In this document: piece after piece, positions 45,177 to 55,254 of the stretch | How the letters are laid out: each line of letters starts with the position of its first letter | How positions within the stretch are numbered: the stretch's first letter is position 1 | DNA from: Nonomuraea endophytica | GTDB taxonomy: Bacteria > Actinomycetota > Actinomycetes > Streptosporangiales > Streptosporangiaceae | Assembly: GCF_014203235.1 (NCBI RefSeq) | Contig: NZ_JACHIN010000007.1 | Location: 408,560-472,559, forward strand | Reading direction: 5' to 3' | DNA: 64,000 bases | Made by a program: the position numbers and the translations under genes | Notes under the pieces: model-generated | What the model was told of the DNA's origin: nothing | The model's input: only the letters and a program-made list of their open reading frames with translations | The model's database searches: none

Positions 45177-45677
45177 TTACTTCAGTGCCTTGAGCGCGCC
45201 CTCGTAGTCGGGCTCCTGCGTGATCTCCGGCACCAGCTCGGAGTAGACGACCTTGTTCTCGCCGTCGAGCACGACGACCGCGCGGGCGGCGAGCCCGGCC
45301 AGCGGACCGGTCTCCTGCGCCACGCCGTAGTCGGTCAGGAACTCCCTGCCCCGCATCAGCGAGAGCGTCACCACCTTGTCCAGCCCCTCGGCGCCGCAGA
45401 AGCGGCCTTGCGCGAACGGCAGGTCGGCCGAGACGCACAGGACGACGGCGTCGGGGTGGTCGGCGGCCACCTCGTTGAAGCGCCGCACCGACGCCGCGCA
45501 GACCCCGGTGTCGACGCTCGGGAAGATGTTGAGGACCTTGTACTTGTCGCCGTAGCCGGCCAGCGAGACGTCGGACAGGTCCTTGGCCACCAGCGTGAAG
45601 CCGGGCGCGCTGTCACCGGGCTGCGGGAACGTGCCGCCGACCGTGATCGGGTTGCCCTTGAACGTGATCTCGGACAT
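45177..45677 (-). CDS. tpx: thiol peroxidase
   Basis: The 166-residue atypical 2-Cys peroxiredoxin reduces hydrogen and alkyl peroxides using thioredoxin. It has the peroxidatic Cys60 in SVDTGVC, resolving Cys94 in GRFCGAEG, and the family N-terminus (ITFKGNPITVGGTFPQPGD). Length is standard. It lies 36 nt downstream of poxB on the same strand and may be read from that operon or its own promoter. Confidence 0.95.
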   Translation of the reverse strand: MSEITFKGNPITVGGTFPQPGDSAPGFTLVAKDLSDVSLAGYGDKYKVLNIFPSVDTGVCAASVRRFNEVAADHPDAVVLCVSADLPFAQGRFCGAEGLDKVVTLSLMRGREFLTDYGVAQETGPLAGLAARAVVVLDGENKVVYSELVPEITQEPDYEGALKALK

Positions 45678-45713
45678 GAAAACCTCCAGTTAGCTGTGCT
45701 CCCCAGCAGGCGA

Positions 45714-47447
45714 TCATATGCCCTTCACATTTCGGAGGTTCGACCTGGCCATGTCCACCATCCTGCCGACCCCGCCGGACAGGACGATCTTCCCGGCGGC
45801 CAGCGCGAACCCCTTCATCTGCTCGGCCGAGACCTTCGGCGGCAGCGACAGCGCGTCCGGGTCGGTGATCAGGTCCACGAGGTAGGGGCCGTCGGCGTCG
45901 AACGCCTTCGTCAGCGCCTCGCGGATCTCCCCCGGCCTGGTCACGGTGATCGACGGGATGCCGACGGCCGCGGCCACCGCCGCGTAGGACACCTGCTCGT
46001 GGTCGGTGCCGAAGTCGGGCAGGCCGTCCACGAGCATCTCCAGCTTCACCATGCCGAGCGAGGAGTTGTTGAACACCACCGTCTTGACCGGCAGGTCGTG
46101 CAGCTTGACCGTGATCAGCTCGCCGAGCAGCATGGCCAGCCCGCCGTCACCGGACATGGAGACGACCTGGCGGCTCCGGTCGGCGAAGGCGGCGCCGATC
46201 GCGTGCGGCAGCGCGTTGGCCATCGAGCCGTGCTTGAAGGAGCCGATCACCCGGCGGCGGCCGTTCGGGGTGAGGTAGCGGGCCGCCCAGACGTTGCACA
46301 TGCCGGTGTCCACGGTGAAGACCGCGTCGTCGGCGGCCACCTCGTCCAGGATGCTCGCCGCGTACTCGGGGTGGATGGGCGCCCTGTCCTTGATGTCGCG
46401 GGTGTAGGCCTCGACCACGTGCTCCAGCTTCTTGCAGTGCTCGCGCAGCATCTTGCCGAGGAAGCGCCGGTCGCCCTTCTGCTCCACCTTCGGCAGTACG
46501 GCCCGCAGCGTCGTGGCCACGTCGCCGTGCACGGCCAGGTCCAGCGGCGTGCGCCGGCCGAACACCGCCGGGTCGGCGTCGATCTGCACGGTCTTCGTGC
46601 CCGGCAGGAAGTCGGTGTAGGGGAAGTCGGTGCCGACGAGCACCACCAGGTCGGCCTCGTTCATCGCCTCGTAGCAGGCGCCGTACCCGAGCAGGCCGCT
46701 CATGCCGACGTCGAAGGGGTTGTCGTACTGGATCCACTCCTTGCCGCGCAGGGCGTGGCCGACGGGCGCGTTCAGGCGGGCGGCCAGCGACATGACCTCG
46801 TCGTGGGCGCCGCGCACGCCCGCGCCGCAGAACAGCGTGACCTTCTCGGCCGCGTTGAGCGCGCCGGCCAGCTGGGCGACCTGGTCGGCCGGCGGGTGCA
46901 CGACGCCCCGCCTGACCAGCATGTCGTGCCGCCCGACCGGGGCCGCGGCCTTCTGGTGTGCCACGTCGCCGGGCAGCACGACGACGCCGACGCCGCCGAG
47001 CCCGATCGCGTGCTGGATCGCGCTGCGCAGCACCTTCGGCATCTGGGCCGGCCAGTTGATCGCCTCGCAGTAGACGCTGCACTCGGTGAACAGCCGCTCC
47101 GGGTGCGTCTCCTGGAAGTAGCCGGTGCCGATGTGCGTGCTCGGGATGTGCGAGGCCAGCGCGAGCACGGGCGCGCCGCTGCGCTGGGCGTCGTACAGGC
47201 CCTGGATCAGGTGGGTGTTGCCGGGGCCGCAGCTGCCGGCGCACACCGCCAGCCGCCCGGTCACCTGGGCCTCGGCGGCGGCGGCGAACGCCCCGGCCTC
47301 CTCGTTGCGCACGTGTGCCCACTCGATGGAGCCGGAGCGCCTGATCGCGTCCACGATGGGGTTGAGGCTGTCGCCCACGACCCCGTAGACCCGTTCCACG
47401 CCGGACTGAATCAAGACCTGTACAAACTGCTCAGCAAGGGTCGTCAT
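45714..47447 (-). CDS. poxB: TPP-dependent pyruvate oxidase/dehydrogenase (quinone) PoxB-like
   Basis: The 577-residue enzyme is of the pyruvate:quinone oxidoreductase/acetolactate synthase family and probably decarboxylates pyruvate to acetate at the membrane. It has the N-terminal YGVVGDSLNPIVDAI and activating Glu in RNEEAGAFAAAAEA (about 47-60), CGPGNTHLIQGLYDA, and the TPP/Mg motif GDGGLAMLLGELITVKLHD ending VFNN (about 425-453). A helical C-terminal tail with KGFALAAGKIVLSGG is present. ATG 47447 matches homolog starts; ATG 47459 in frame is possible. It starts 31 nt after icmF on the same strand. Confidence 0.9.
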   Translation of the reverse strand: MTTLAEQFVQVLIQSGVERVYGVVGDSLNPIVDAIRRSGSIEWAHVRNEEAGAFAAAAEAQVTGRLAVCAGSCGPGNTHLIQGLYDAQRSGAPVLALASHIPSTHIGTGYFQETHPERLFTECSVYCEAINWPAQMPKVLRSAIQHAIGLGGVGVVVLPGDVAHQKAAAPVGRHDMLVRRGVVHPPADQVAQLAGALNAAEKVTLFCGAGVRGAHDEVMSLAARLNAPVGHALRGKEWIQYDNPFDVGMSGLLGYGACYEAMNEADLVVLVGTDFPYTDFLPGTKTVQIDADPAVFGRRTPLDLAVHGDVATTLRAVLPKVEQKGDRRFLGKMLREHCKKLEHVVEAYTRDIKDRAPIHPEYAASILDEVAADDAVFTVDTGMCNVWAARYLTPNGRRRVIGSFKHGSMANALPHAIGAAFADRSRQVVSMSGDGGLAMLLGELITVKLHDLPVKTVVFNNSSLGMVKLEMLVDGLPDFGTDHEQVSYAAVAAAVGIPSITVTRPGEIREALTKAFDADGPYLVDLITDPDALSLPPKVSAEQMKGFALAAGKIVLSGGVGRMVDMARSNLRNVKGI

Positions 47448-47477
47448 GTCACGAACCATGACCTCGTTAGGGACGAC

Positions 47478-50400
47478 CTAAACGTTGCGCCGGTACTGCC
47501 CGCCCGCCTCGAACAGCGCGTCGGTGATCTGGCCCAGCGAGCACACCCGGGCCGCCTCCATCAGCGCCGCGAAGGCGTTGCCGTCCGACATCGCCGCCTC
47601 CCGCAGCCTCGCCAGGGCCGCCGGGGCCTCGGCGCGGTTGCGCTCGTGGAAGGCGTGCAGCCGGTCGAGCTGCGACTGCTTCTCCTCCTCGGTGCCGCGG
47701 GCCAGCTCCAGCTTCTTGTGCGGCTCGCCGCCGGCGTCGCCGTTGCGGAAGGTGTTCACGCCGATGATCGGCAGCGAGCCGTCGTGCTTGCGGGTCTCGT
47801 AGAGCATCGACTCGTCCTGGATCTTGCCGCGCTGGTAGCCGGTCTCCATCGCGCCCAGCACGCCGCCGCGGTCCGACAGCCGCTCGAACTCCCGCAGCAC
47901 CGCCTCCTCGACCAGGTCGGTGAGCTCGTCGATGATGAACGCGCCCTGCAGCGGGTTCTCGTTGCGCGCCAGGCCCCACTCGCGGTTGATGATCATCTGG
48001 ATGGCCATCGCGCGGCGCACCGACTCCGCCGACGGCGTGGTCACCGCCTCGTCGTAGGCGTTGGTGTGCAGGCTGTTGCAGTTGTCGTAGATGGCGATCA
48101 GGGCCTGCAGCGTGGTGCGGATGTCGTTGAAGTTCATCTCCTGGGCGTGCAGGGACCGGCCCGAGGTCTGGACGTGGTACTTGAGCTTCTGGGAGCGCTC
48201 GCCCGCGCCGTACCTCTCCCTCATCGCCACCGCCCAGATGCGGCGGGCCACGCGCCCGAGCACCGAGTACTCGGGGTCCATCCCGTTGGAGAAGAAGAAC
48301 GACAGGTTCGGCGCGAAGTCGTCCACGCTCATTCCGCGCGCCAGGTACGCCTCGACGTAGGTGAAGCCGTTGGCCAGCGTGAAGGCGAGCTGGCTGATCG
48401 GGTTCGCCCCGGCCTCGGCGATGTGGTAGCCGGAGATGGAGACGGAGTAGAAGTTCCGCACCCGGTTCTGGATGAACCACTCCTGGATGTCGGCCATCAT
48501 CCGCAGCGAGAACTCCGTGGAGAAGATGCAGGTGTTCTGCCCCTGGTCCTCCTTGAGGATGTCCGCCTGTACGGTCCCCCGCACCGTGGCCAGCGTGACG
48601 GCCCTGACCGCGTCCGGATCGGCGTCCGGGTCGCGCTCCAGGGCCTGGTCCATGGCGGCGTTGAGGAAGAAGGCCAGGATCGTCGGGGCCGGGCCGTTGA
48701 TGGTCATGGAGACCGAGGTGTTCGGGGCGGCCAGGTCGAAGCCGTCGTAGAGCACCTTCATGTCGTCCAGGGTCGCGATGGACACGCCGCTGGTGCCGAC
48801 CTTGCCGTAGATGTCCGGGCGCAGGTCGGGGTCGTGCCCGTACAGGGTCACCGAGTCGAACGCCGTGGACAGGCGGGTGGCCGGCTGGCCCTCCGACAGC
48901 AGCTTGAAGCGCCGGTTGGTGCGGAACGGGTCGCCCTCTCCGGCGAACATCCGGGTGGGGTCCTCGTCGTCGCGCTTGAACGGGAAGACGCCGGCGGTGA
49001 ACGGGAAGCGGCCGGGCAGGTTCTCGCTCCTGAGGAAGCGCAGCAGCTCGGCGTGGTCCTCGAAGCGCGGCAGGGCCACGCGGGGGATCCGGTTGCCGGA
49101 CAGCGTCTCGCGCCACAGCGGCGTGTGCAGTTCCTTGTCGCGGACCTTCACCACGAGCTCGTCGGCCTGGTAGGCCGCCTTGGTGGCGGGCCAGTCGCCG
49201 AGCAGGGCGCGGGACTCGGCCGACAGGCCGGACTCGGCCCGGCCGAGCAGCTCGTCCAGGCGCGCGGCGTCGTCTCCGAGCATGTCGCGGACGGCGGTGA
49301 GCTGCTGGCGGCGGCGGGCCACGTCCATCTGGGCCAGGGTCTCGGCGTGGTAGGCGCGCACGCCCTCGGCGATCTCGGCCAGGTAGCGCACCCGCGCGGG
49401 CGGCACGATCGCCGCCGCCACCTGCGAGGTGCGGCCCTGGACCCTGGCCAGCAGCCCGGGTCCCGCCTGCAGGCCCTTCTCCGCCAGCAGCTCCTTGACG
49501 TGCTGGTAGAGGGCGGTGACGCCGGCGTCGTTGTAGCGGGCGGCGATGGTGCCGAAGACCGGCATGTCCTCGGGCTTGGCGCCGAAGGCCTCGCGGTTGC
49601 GCACGATCTGGCGGCGTACGTCGCGCAGGGCGTCCTCGGCCCCGCGCCGCTCGTACTTGTTGATGGCCACGGCCTCGGCGAAGTCGAGCATGTCGATCTT
49701 CTCCAGCTGGGAGGCCGCGCCGAACTCGGGCGTCATCACGTAGATGGGCACGTCGACGTGGGGGACGATGCCGGCGTCGCCCTGGCCGATGCCCGGCGTC
49801 TCCACGATCACCAGGTCGTAGCCGGCCGCCCGGCAGGCGGCGATCACGTCGTCCAGGTGCTCGGGGACCTCCGTGACCGCGCCGCGGGTGGCCAGGGAGC
49901 GGAAGAAGGTCTGGGCGCCCAGGCTGTTCATCCTGATGCGGTCGCCGAGCAGGGCGCCGCCGCCGCGCCTGCGGGTCGGGTCGATCGCGATGACGGCGAT
50001 GCGCAGCTTGTCGTCGTTGTCCACGCGCAGGCGGCGGACCAGCTCGTCGGTCAGCGAGGACTTGCCCGAGCCGCCGGTGCCGGTGATGCCGAGCACCGGG
50101 GCGTGCCGCTGGGCGCCGCGGATGCCGGCGAGGAGCTCCTCGGTGGCGCGGCCGGACTCGATCAGCGTGATCGCCCTGGCGAGGGCGGCCTGGTCGCCGG
50201 AGAGCACGGCCTCGGCCGAGGGGGCGCCGCCGAGCTCGACGTCGCACTCCTCGATCAGCTTGTTGATCATGCCGGGCAGGCCGAGCCGCTGGCCGTCCTC
50301 GGGCGAGAAGATGCGGGTGACGCCCCGGGAGTGGAGCAGGTCGATCTCGTCCTGGACGATGACGCCGCCGCCTCCGCCGTACACCTTGACGTGTCCTGCG

Positions 50401-50657
50401 CCGCGCTCACGCAGCAACTCGACGAGATACGAGAAGTACTCGACGTGACCGCCCTGGTAGGAGCTGATGGCGACGCCCTGGACGTCCTCCTGGATGGCGG
50501 CGGTGACGACCTCGTCCACCGAGCGGTTGTGGCCGAGGTGGATCACTTCCGCGCCCTGGGTCTGCAGAATGCGGCGCATGATGTTGATCGCGGCGTCGTG
50601 GCCGTCGAACAATGCCGCCGCGGTCACGAATCGAACAGGGTGGGCCGGAACGTGCAC
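47478..50657 (-). CDS. icmF: fused isobutyryl-CoA mutase IcmF
   Basis: The 1059-residue enzyme interconverts isobutyryl-CoA and n-butyryl-CoA with adenosylcobalamin. It joins three parts: a B12-binding domain (about 1-140) with ligand His20 in FDGHDAAIN; a MeaI-type G-protein chaperone (about 185-420) with P-loop GTGGSGKSS (193-201); and a substrate-binding TIM barrel to the end (TLYGHDPDLRPDIYGKVGTS, ISGYHIAEAGANPISQLAFT). GTG 50657 has AAGGAG upstream. A 12-bp palindrome lies in its promoter region. It feeds valine and fatty-acid catabolism or polyketide extender supply. Confidence 0.95.
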   Translation of the reverse strand: MHVPAHPVRFVTAAALFDGHDAAINIMRRILQTQGAEVIHLGHNRSVDEVVTAAIQEDVQGVAISSYQGGHVEYFSYLVELLRERGAGHVKVYGGGGGVIVQDEIDLLHSRGVTRIFSPEDGQRLGLPGMINKLIEECDVELGGAPSAEAVLSGDQAALARAITLIESGRATEELLAGIRGAQRHAPVLGITGTGGSGKSSLTDELVRRLRVDNDDKLRIAVIAIDPTRRRGGGALLGDRIRMNSLGAQTFFRSLATRGAVTEVPEHLDDVIAACRAAGYDLVIVETPGIGQGDAGIVPHVDVPIYVMTPEFGAASQLEKIDMLDFAEAVAINKYERRGAEDALRDVRRQIVRNREAFGAKPEDMPVFGTIAARYNDAGVTALYQHVKELLAEKGLQAGPGLLARVQGRTSQVAAAIVPPARVRYLAEIAEGVRAYHAETLAQMDVARRRQQLTAVRDMLGDDAARLDELLGRAESGLSAESRALLGDWPATKAAYQADELVVKVRDKELHTPLWRETLSGNRIPRVALPRFEDHAELLRFLRSENLPGRFPFTAGVFPFKRDDEDPTRMFAGEGDPFRTNRRFKLLSEGQPATRLSTAFDSVTLYGHDPDLRPDIYGKVGTSGVSIATLDDMKVLYDGFDLAAPNTSVSMTINGPAPTILAFFLNAAMDQALERDPDADPDAVRAVTLATVRGTVQADILKEDQGQNTCIFSTEFSLRMMADIQEWFIQNRVRNFYSVSISGYHIAEAGANPISQLAFTLANGFTYVEAYLARGMSVDDFAPNLSFFFSNGMDPEYSVLGRVARRIWAVAMRERYGAGERSQKLKYHVQTSGRSLHAQEMNFNDIRTTLQALIAIYDNCNSLHTNAYDEAVTTPSAESVRRAMAIQMIINREWGLARNENPLQGAFIIDELTDLVEEAVLREFERLSDRGGVLGAMETGYQRGKIQDESMLYETRKHDGSLPIIGVNTFRNGDAGGEPHKKLELARGTEEEKQSQLDRLHAFHERNRAEAPAALARLREAAMSDGNAFAALMEAARVCSLGQITDALFEAGGQYRRNV

Positions 50658-50698
50658 GCCAGATCACTCCTTCGTGAGGGGCCTCACCTACAAACTAC

Positions 50699-50710
50699 TA
50701 GGACGTCCTA
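50699..50710. promoter_or_regulatory. palindrome in the icmF promoter
   Basis: TAGGACGTCCTA is a perfect 12-bp palindrome 42 bp before the icmF start. Flanks TAC and CTA give partial extension. It is a likely operator for a TetR-type acyl-CoA regulator, though no regulator gene is adjacent. Confidence 0.5.
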
Positions 50711-50743
50711 CTAAATGCCCAGCATCGCAGGTGGCCGCCCCTC

Positions 50744-51568
50744 TCAGAGGCGTTCGTACGGCCTGCGGCCCCGCGTTCTGACGTGGGTGTGGTGGATCGG
50801 CGGCCCTTCGTGGAAGCGGTTGGGCGCCCGTTCGCGCACCGGAGGTTCCGCTGGTTCCGGTGGGGGCTCCGGGGTTGGCGCGTTCCATGGGACGAGCTCG
50901 CGAAGGACCCTGCGGTGCGTGCCACGGCCGCGGCCGGCCAGGCGGAAGCTCACCACGATGGTGGTCAGCACGATGAAGGCGAGCAGAGCCTGCGGGGTGC
51001 CGAGGAGGTCCAGCGGGGAATCGTTCGCCGGGGTCTCGGTATAGGTCTTGAGCTCGGGGGCGTAGGCGGTGGGCTGCTCGGTGGGCTGGAGGGTGCCGGC
51101 CAGCATCTTCTCCTTGACCACGCGGGGCAGGCCGTAGCCGACGACTTTCTCCTGGTCACGAAATTTCCGCTTTAACCAGACTTTGTCGACGTTCGCCTCG
51201 ATGGTGCGGATCTTGGTGCCGTCGACCTTCTCCACGATGCCCACGTGGTCGACGCCCTTGTAGCTCTTGCCGCCGTTCCAGTCGTAGAAGACCAGGGCGC
51301 CGGGCTCGGGGGTACGCGACCAGGCGCCCTGCTTGATGAACCAGGCGGCGTGCGAGGGCGTCCAGGCGAACTGGCCGACGTACTCCCCGACGCCCGCCTT
51401 CTCCGCGGCCCACGCGATGAACATGTCGCACCACGGCGCGTTCTTGTACTGGGGATCCTGGAGGCGATCCGCGTACCACTCGCCGAACTTGGTGTGCTGT
51501 CCGCCCTTTTCCCGGTATCCGAGCTCTGGGCGGACCTTTGCCAGAAGATCTTCAGCGATCGGGTCCAG
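50744..51568 (-). CDS. CHAP-domain amidase/peptidase with C-terminal membrane helix
   Basis: The 274-residue protein has an N-terminal CHAP peptidoglycan-hydrolase domain with catalytic Cys47 (NAPWCDM) and His108 (GVDHVGIVEKV), then a hydrophobic helix (TPQALLAFIVLTTIVVSFRLA, about 195-215) and a Pro/Arg-rich tail. No ATG, GTG or TTG occurs in frame before Met49, which lies after the catalytic Cys. However, codons upstream to a stop at 51596 read a normal CHAP start (DPIAEDLLAKVRPELGYRE). A CTG at 51568 has GGGAGGAG at ideal spacing, so CTG is taken as the start. There is no signal peptide; the orientation of the single helix is unclear. Confidence 0.72.
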   Translation of the reverse strand: MDPIAEDLLAKVRPELGYREKGGQHTKFGEWYADRLQDPQYKNAPWCDMFIAWAAEKAGVGEYVGQFAWTPSHAAWFIKQGAWSRTPEPGALVFYDWNGGKSYKGVDHVGIVEKVDGTKIRTIEANVDKVWLKRKFRDQEKVVGYGLPRVVKEKMLAGTLQPTEQPTAYAPELKTYTETPANDSPLDLLGTPQALLAFIVLTTIVVSFRLAGRGRGTHRRVLRELVPWNAPTPEPPPEPAEPPVRERAPNRFHEGPPIHHTHVRTRGRRPYERL

Positions 51569-51707
51569 GACGACTCCTCCCAGATAACCGGCAGATCACG
51601 ATGGACTGTAGTAGCGCCTTCGTGATCGCGTGCCGTACATCCGGAAGATAGTCACTGGGGTGGCAAAATATGGCTTTTGTGACGTGGGTGACTAGCTACT
51701 ACGCGGC

Positions 51708-52478
51708 CTAGGAACCAGCCCCGACGCGGAAGACCTTCGCGTCGCCCTCCCCCGGCGACACGACGTCCGCCACGATGACGGTCACGTTGTCCGGCGAGCC
51801 GCCCTGGTTGGCCAGATCGATCAACCTCTGGACGGCGAGGGCCGGGTCGGCCACAGTGGTCAGGATCTCGTGCAGGATCTCGGGCCCCAGGACCCCGGTC
51901 AGCCCGTCGGAGCAGAGGAGGTAACGATCTCCGGCATCGGCCTCGCGCAGCGACATGTCCGGCTCCGCCCTGCCCTCGCTGCCCAGCACGCGCAGCACCA
52001 TCGACCGGCGCGGATGCACCGCCGCCTGGTCCTCGGTAATCCGTCCTTCGTCCACCATGGACTGCACAAGTGTGTGATCCTTGGTGATCTGGTAGAGAGC
52101 ACCGTCGCGAAGCAGGTACCCACGGGAGTCACCCAGATGAGCCAGCGCGAAGCGGTAGCCGTCCCACAGCGTGGCGGTGACCGTGGTGCCCATCCCCCGG
52201 CGCGCGGGGTCGATGTCGGCCAGCTCGACCAGCCGGCGCGCCGCCTCGTGCACGGCGCCCTCCAGCGCGGCCTCCAAATCGGCGCCCGTCTCGGGAAGCG
52301 ACGCATCCAGCTCGCGCATGACGGCGATCGCGGCCGAGCTCGCCAGCTCTCCCGCCGCGTGCCCGCCCATGCCGTCCGCCACGACGAGCAGGCGGGCGCT
52401 CGCGAAGCCCGCGTCCTCGTTCTGCTCTCTGCGGCGGCCCACGTCTGATCCCGCGGCATAGCGGATGTTGTGCTTCAT
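51708..52478 (-). CDS. PP2C-type Ser/Thr protein phosphatase
   Basis: The 256-residue soluble metal-dependent phosphatase has the PP2C motifs GRRREQNEDAGF (about 15-26), LLVVADGMGGHAAGELAS (about 30-47), GTTVTATLWDG, LAHLGDSRGYLLRDG (about 111-125), LLCSDGLTGVL and SPDNVTVIVADV (about 227-238). It resembles PrpC/PstP catalytic domains but lacks the PstP membrane anchor. It is divergent from the methylase-kinase pair across about 76 bp, suggesting shared control and possible dephosphorylation of the kinase or its targets. Confidence 0.93.
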   Translation of the reverse strand: MKHNIRYAAGSDVGRRREQNEDAGFASARLLVVADGMGGHAAGELASSAAIAVMRELDASLPETGADLEAALEGAVHEAARRLVELADIDPARRGMGTTVTATLWDGYRFALAHLGDSRGYLLRDGALYQITKDHTLVQSMVDEGRITEDQAAVHPRRSMVLRVLGSEGRAEPDMSLREADAGDRYLLCSDGLTGVLGPEILHEILTTVADPALAVQRLIDLANQGGSPDNVTVIVADVVSPGEGDAKVFRVGAGS

Positions 52479-52554
52479 ACCCTGCAGTAAATCATTGGTT
52501 GAAAGACTTCACAAGCAGATGCGCTGAAGACTCTTGTGAACTACTGTGGCTGTC

Positions 52555-54309
52555 ATGAGCCACGACCCCACCGTCAACGCCGGGGACATCGCCCGGCTCG
52601 CCGGTGTCGGGCGTGCCGCGGTCAGCAACTGGCGCCGCCGCCACGACGACTTCCCCCAGCCGGTCGGCGGAACCGCCAACCAGCCGCTGTTCCTCCTGCG
52701 CCAGGTCGAGACCTGGCTGCTGCGCTATGGGAAGTCCTACCAGGTATCACTGGCCGACCGGGTGTGGCAACGCCTGAAAGCCGCCGGAGATTTGCGGCTC
52801 GGCGAGCTCGTCGCCGAGGCCGGCGCGCTGCTGACCGGCGGCGAGAGCGCGCTGGACGCCGAGCTCGCCGTGATGATCACCGAGCTGGCCCGCGAGGAGG
52901 GCGCCGCCGCGGCCTACGACTTCCTCTGCGAGCGCTACCTCGAAGCCCACTCCCGCCAGCTGTCCGTCACCCGCGACGAGGTGGCCGCGCTGATGGTACG
53001 GCTGGCCGTACCCGAAGGCGGGACCGTTCTCGACCCGGCCTGCGGCGTCGGCACCCTGCTCCTGGCCACCGCCGGCGCCGTCCCCGGGCTGCGCTACCTC
53101 GGCCAGGACCTCAGCGTCTCCTCCGCCCGCATCGCCTCCGCCCGGCTGCGGCTCGGCGGCCACGAGGCCGAGATCGTCCACGGCGACTCCATGCGCCGCG
53201 ACGGCTTCGCCGGCGCCAAGGCCGACGCCGTCGTCTGCGACCCGCCCTTCAACGAGCGCGCCTGGGGCTACGAGGAGCTCACCGGCGACCCCCGCTGGGA
53301 GCACGGCCTGCCGCCGCGCGGCGAATCCGAACTTGCCTGGGTCCAGCACTGCCTCACCCACGTCCGCCCCGGCGGCACGGTCGCGATCCTGATGCCCCCC
53401 GCCGCCGCCAGCCGCAAGCCGGGCCGCCGCATCCGGGCCAACCTCCTGCGCGCCGGCGCCCTGCGCGCGGTGATCGCGCTGCCGGGCTCCGACCTGTGGC
53501 TGCTGCGGCGTCCCGCGCCGGGCGAGCGCCCGCCGTCCGATGTGCTGATCGTGGACGCCACCGACGACCTGTCCGCCGTCGAGCCCGCCTGGCGCGCTCA
53601 TCTGGAGGACCGTTCCGAGCAGACGGTACGCATCATCGACCTGCTGGCCGACGAAGTGGACATGACCCCGGCCCGGCATCGCCGCCAGGAGGATCTGGGC
53701 AGGGCCTTCACCGAGGCTCGCGACAGGTTCCTGGCGGCCTCCGCCGTACCGCCGGATCTGAAGGTTCTCGACCAGCCGCTGGAACGGCCAGTCACCACGG
53801 TCGGCGACCTCATCAAGGAAGGGCTGGTCGCGGTGCTGCAGGCGCCGCCGCGGATGACCGCCGACGGCGGCGAGCTGCCCGTGCTGACCGCCGACGACGT
53901 GGCCCAGGGCACGCCGCCGTCCGGCCGCACCACGCCCTCCGCGGGCCTGGTCCCGGTCCTGCCCGGCGACGTCGTCGCCTCCTACTCCAGCGTCCGCGTC
54001 ATCGGCGAGCCCGGCGGCGTGCTCGGCCCGCACCTCACGCTCTACCGCGTCGACCCGCGCCGCCTCGACGCCCACTTCCTCGCCGGCTTCCTGCGCGGCG
54101 CGGGCGGCCGCGCCACGACCGGTTCCAGCCGCTTCGACGCCCGCCGCACGCGCCTGCCCCGGGTGTCCATGGAGGAGCAGCGCGAGTACGGCACCGCCTT
54201 CCGCCAGCTGGCCGATCTCGAAGACGCGTTGCGCGAGGCCAGCGCGCTGGGCCAGTCCTTGATCCGTCTCGGCCTCGACGGCTTGATCGACGGGCATCTG
54301 CACCCGTAG
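52555..54309 (+). CDS. HTH-fused N6-adenine DNA methylase with specificity-like C-terminus
   Basis: The 584-residue protein has three parts. Residues 9-55 form a helix-turn-helix of AlpA/MerR style (DIARLAGVGRAAVSNWRRRH). Residues about 75-390 are a type I HsdM-like N6-adenine methylase with DPACGVGTLLLA (160-171) and the catalytic CDPPFNE (228-234). The C-terminal about 170 residues (VLPGDVVASYSSVRV to LIRLGLDGLIDGHLHP) resemble an HsdS target-recognition half with a helical spacer. No restriction subunit is adjacent. ATG 52555 has no ribosome site, so the message may be leaderless. Confidence 0.85.
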   Translation: MSHDPTVNAGDIARLAGVGRAAVSNWRRRHDDFPQPVGGTANQPLFLLRQVETWLLRYGKSYQVSLADRVWQRLKAAGDLRLGELVAEAGALLTGGESALDAELAVMITELAREEGAAAAYDFLCERYLEAHSRQLSVTRDEVAALMVRLAVPEGGTVLDPACGVGTLLLATAGAVPGLRYLGQDLSVSSARIASARLRLGGHEAEIVHGDSMRRDGFAGAKADAVVCDPPFNERAWGYEELTGDPRWEHGLPPRGESELAWVQHCLTHVRPGGTVAILMPPAAASRKPGRRIRANLLRAGALRAVIALPGSDLWLLRRPAPGERPPSDVLIVDATDDLSAVEPAWRAHLEDRSEQTVRIIDLLADEVDMTPARHRRQEDLGRAFTEARDRFLAASAVPPDLKVLDQPLERPVTTVGDLIKEGLVAVLQAPPRMTADGGELPVLTADDVAQGTPPSGRTTPSAGLVPVLPGDVVASYSSVRVIGEPGGVLGPHLTLYRVDPRRLDAHFLAGFLRGAGGRATTGSSRFDARRTRLPRVSMEEQREYGTAFRQLADLEDALREASALGQSLIRLGLDGLIDGHLHP

Positions 54310-54354
54310 TCCTGACGGTGTAGTTTTTTCCCGAAAGGCTGCGGGGAGGGGCGA

Positions 54355-55251
<897 letters not shown>

Positions 55252-55254
55252 CCA

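Noticed and set aside
45408..50714. A 1768-codon open frame antisense to poxB and icmF
   Set aside because: It is a mirror of GC-rich coding DNA; the opposite strand encodes complete IcmF and PoxB-like enzymes and the frame has no domain or ribosome site.
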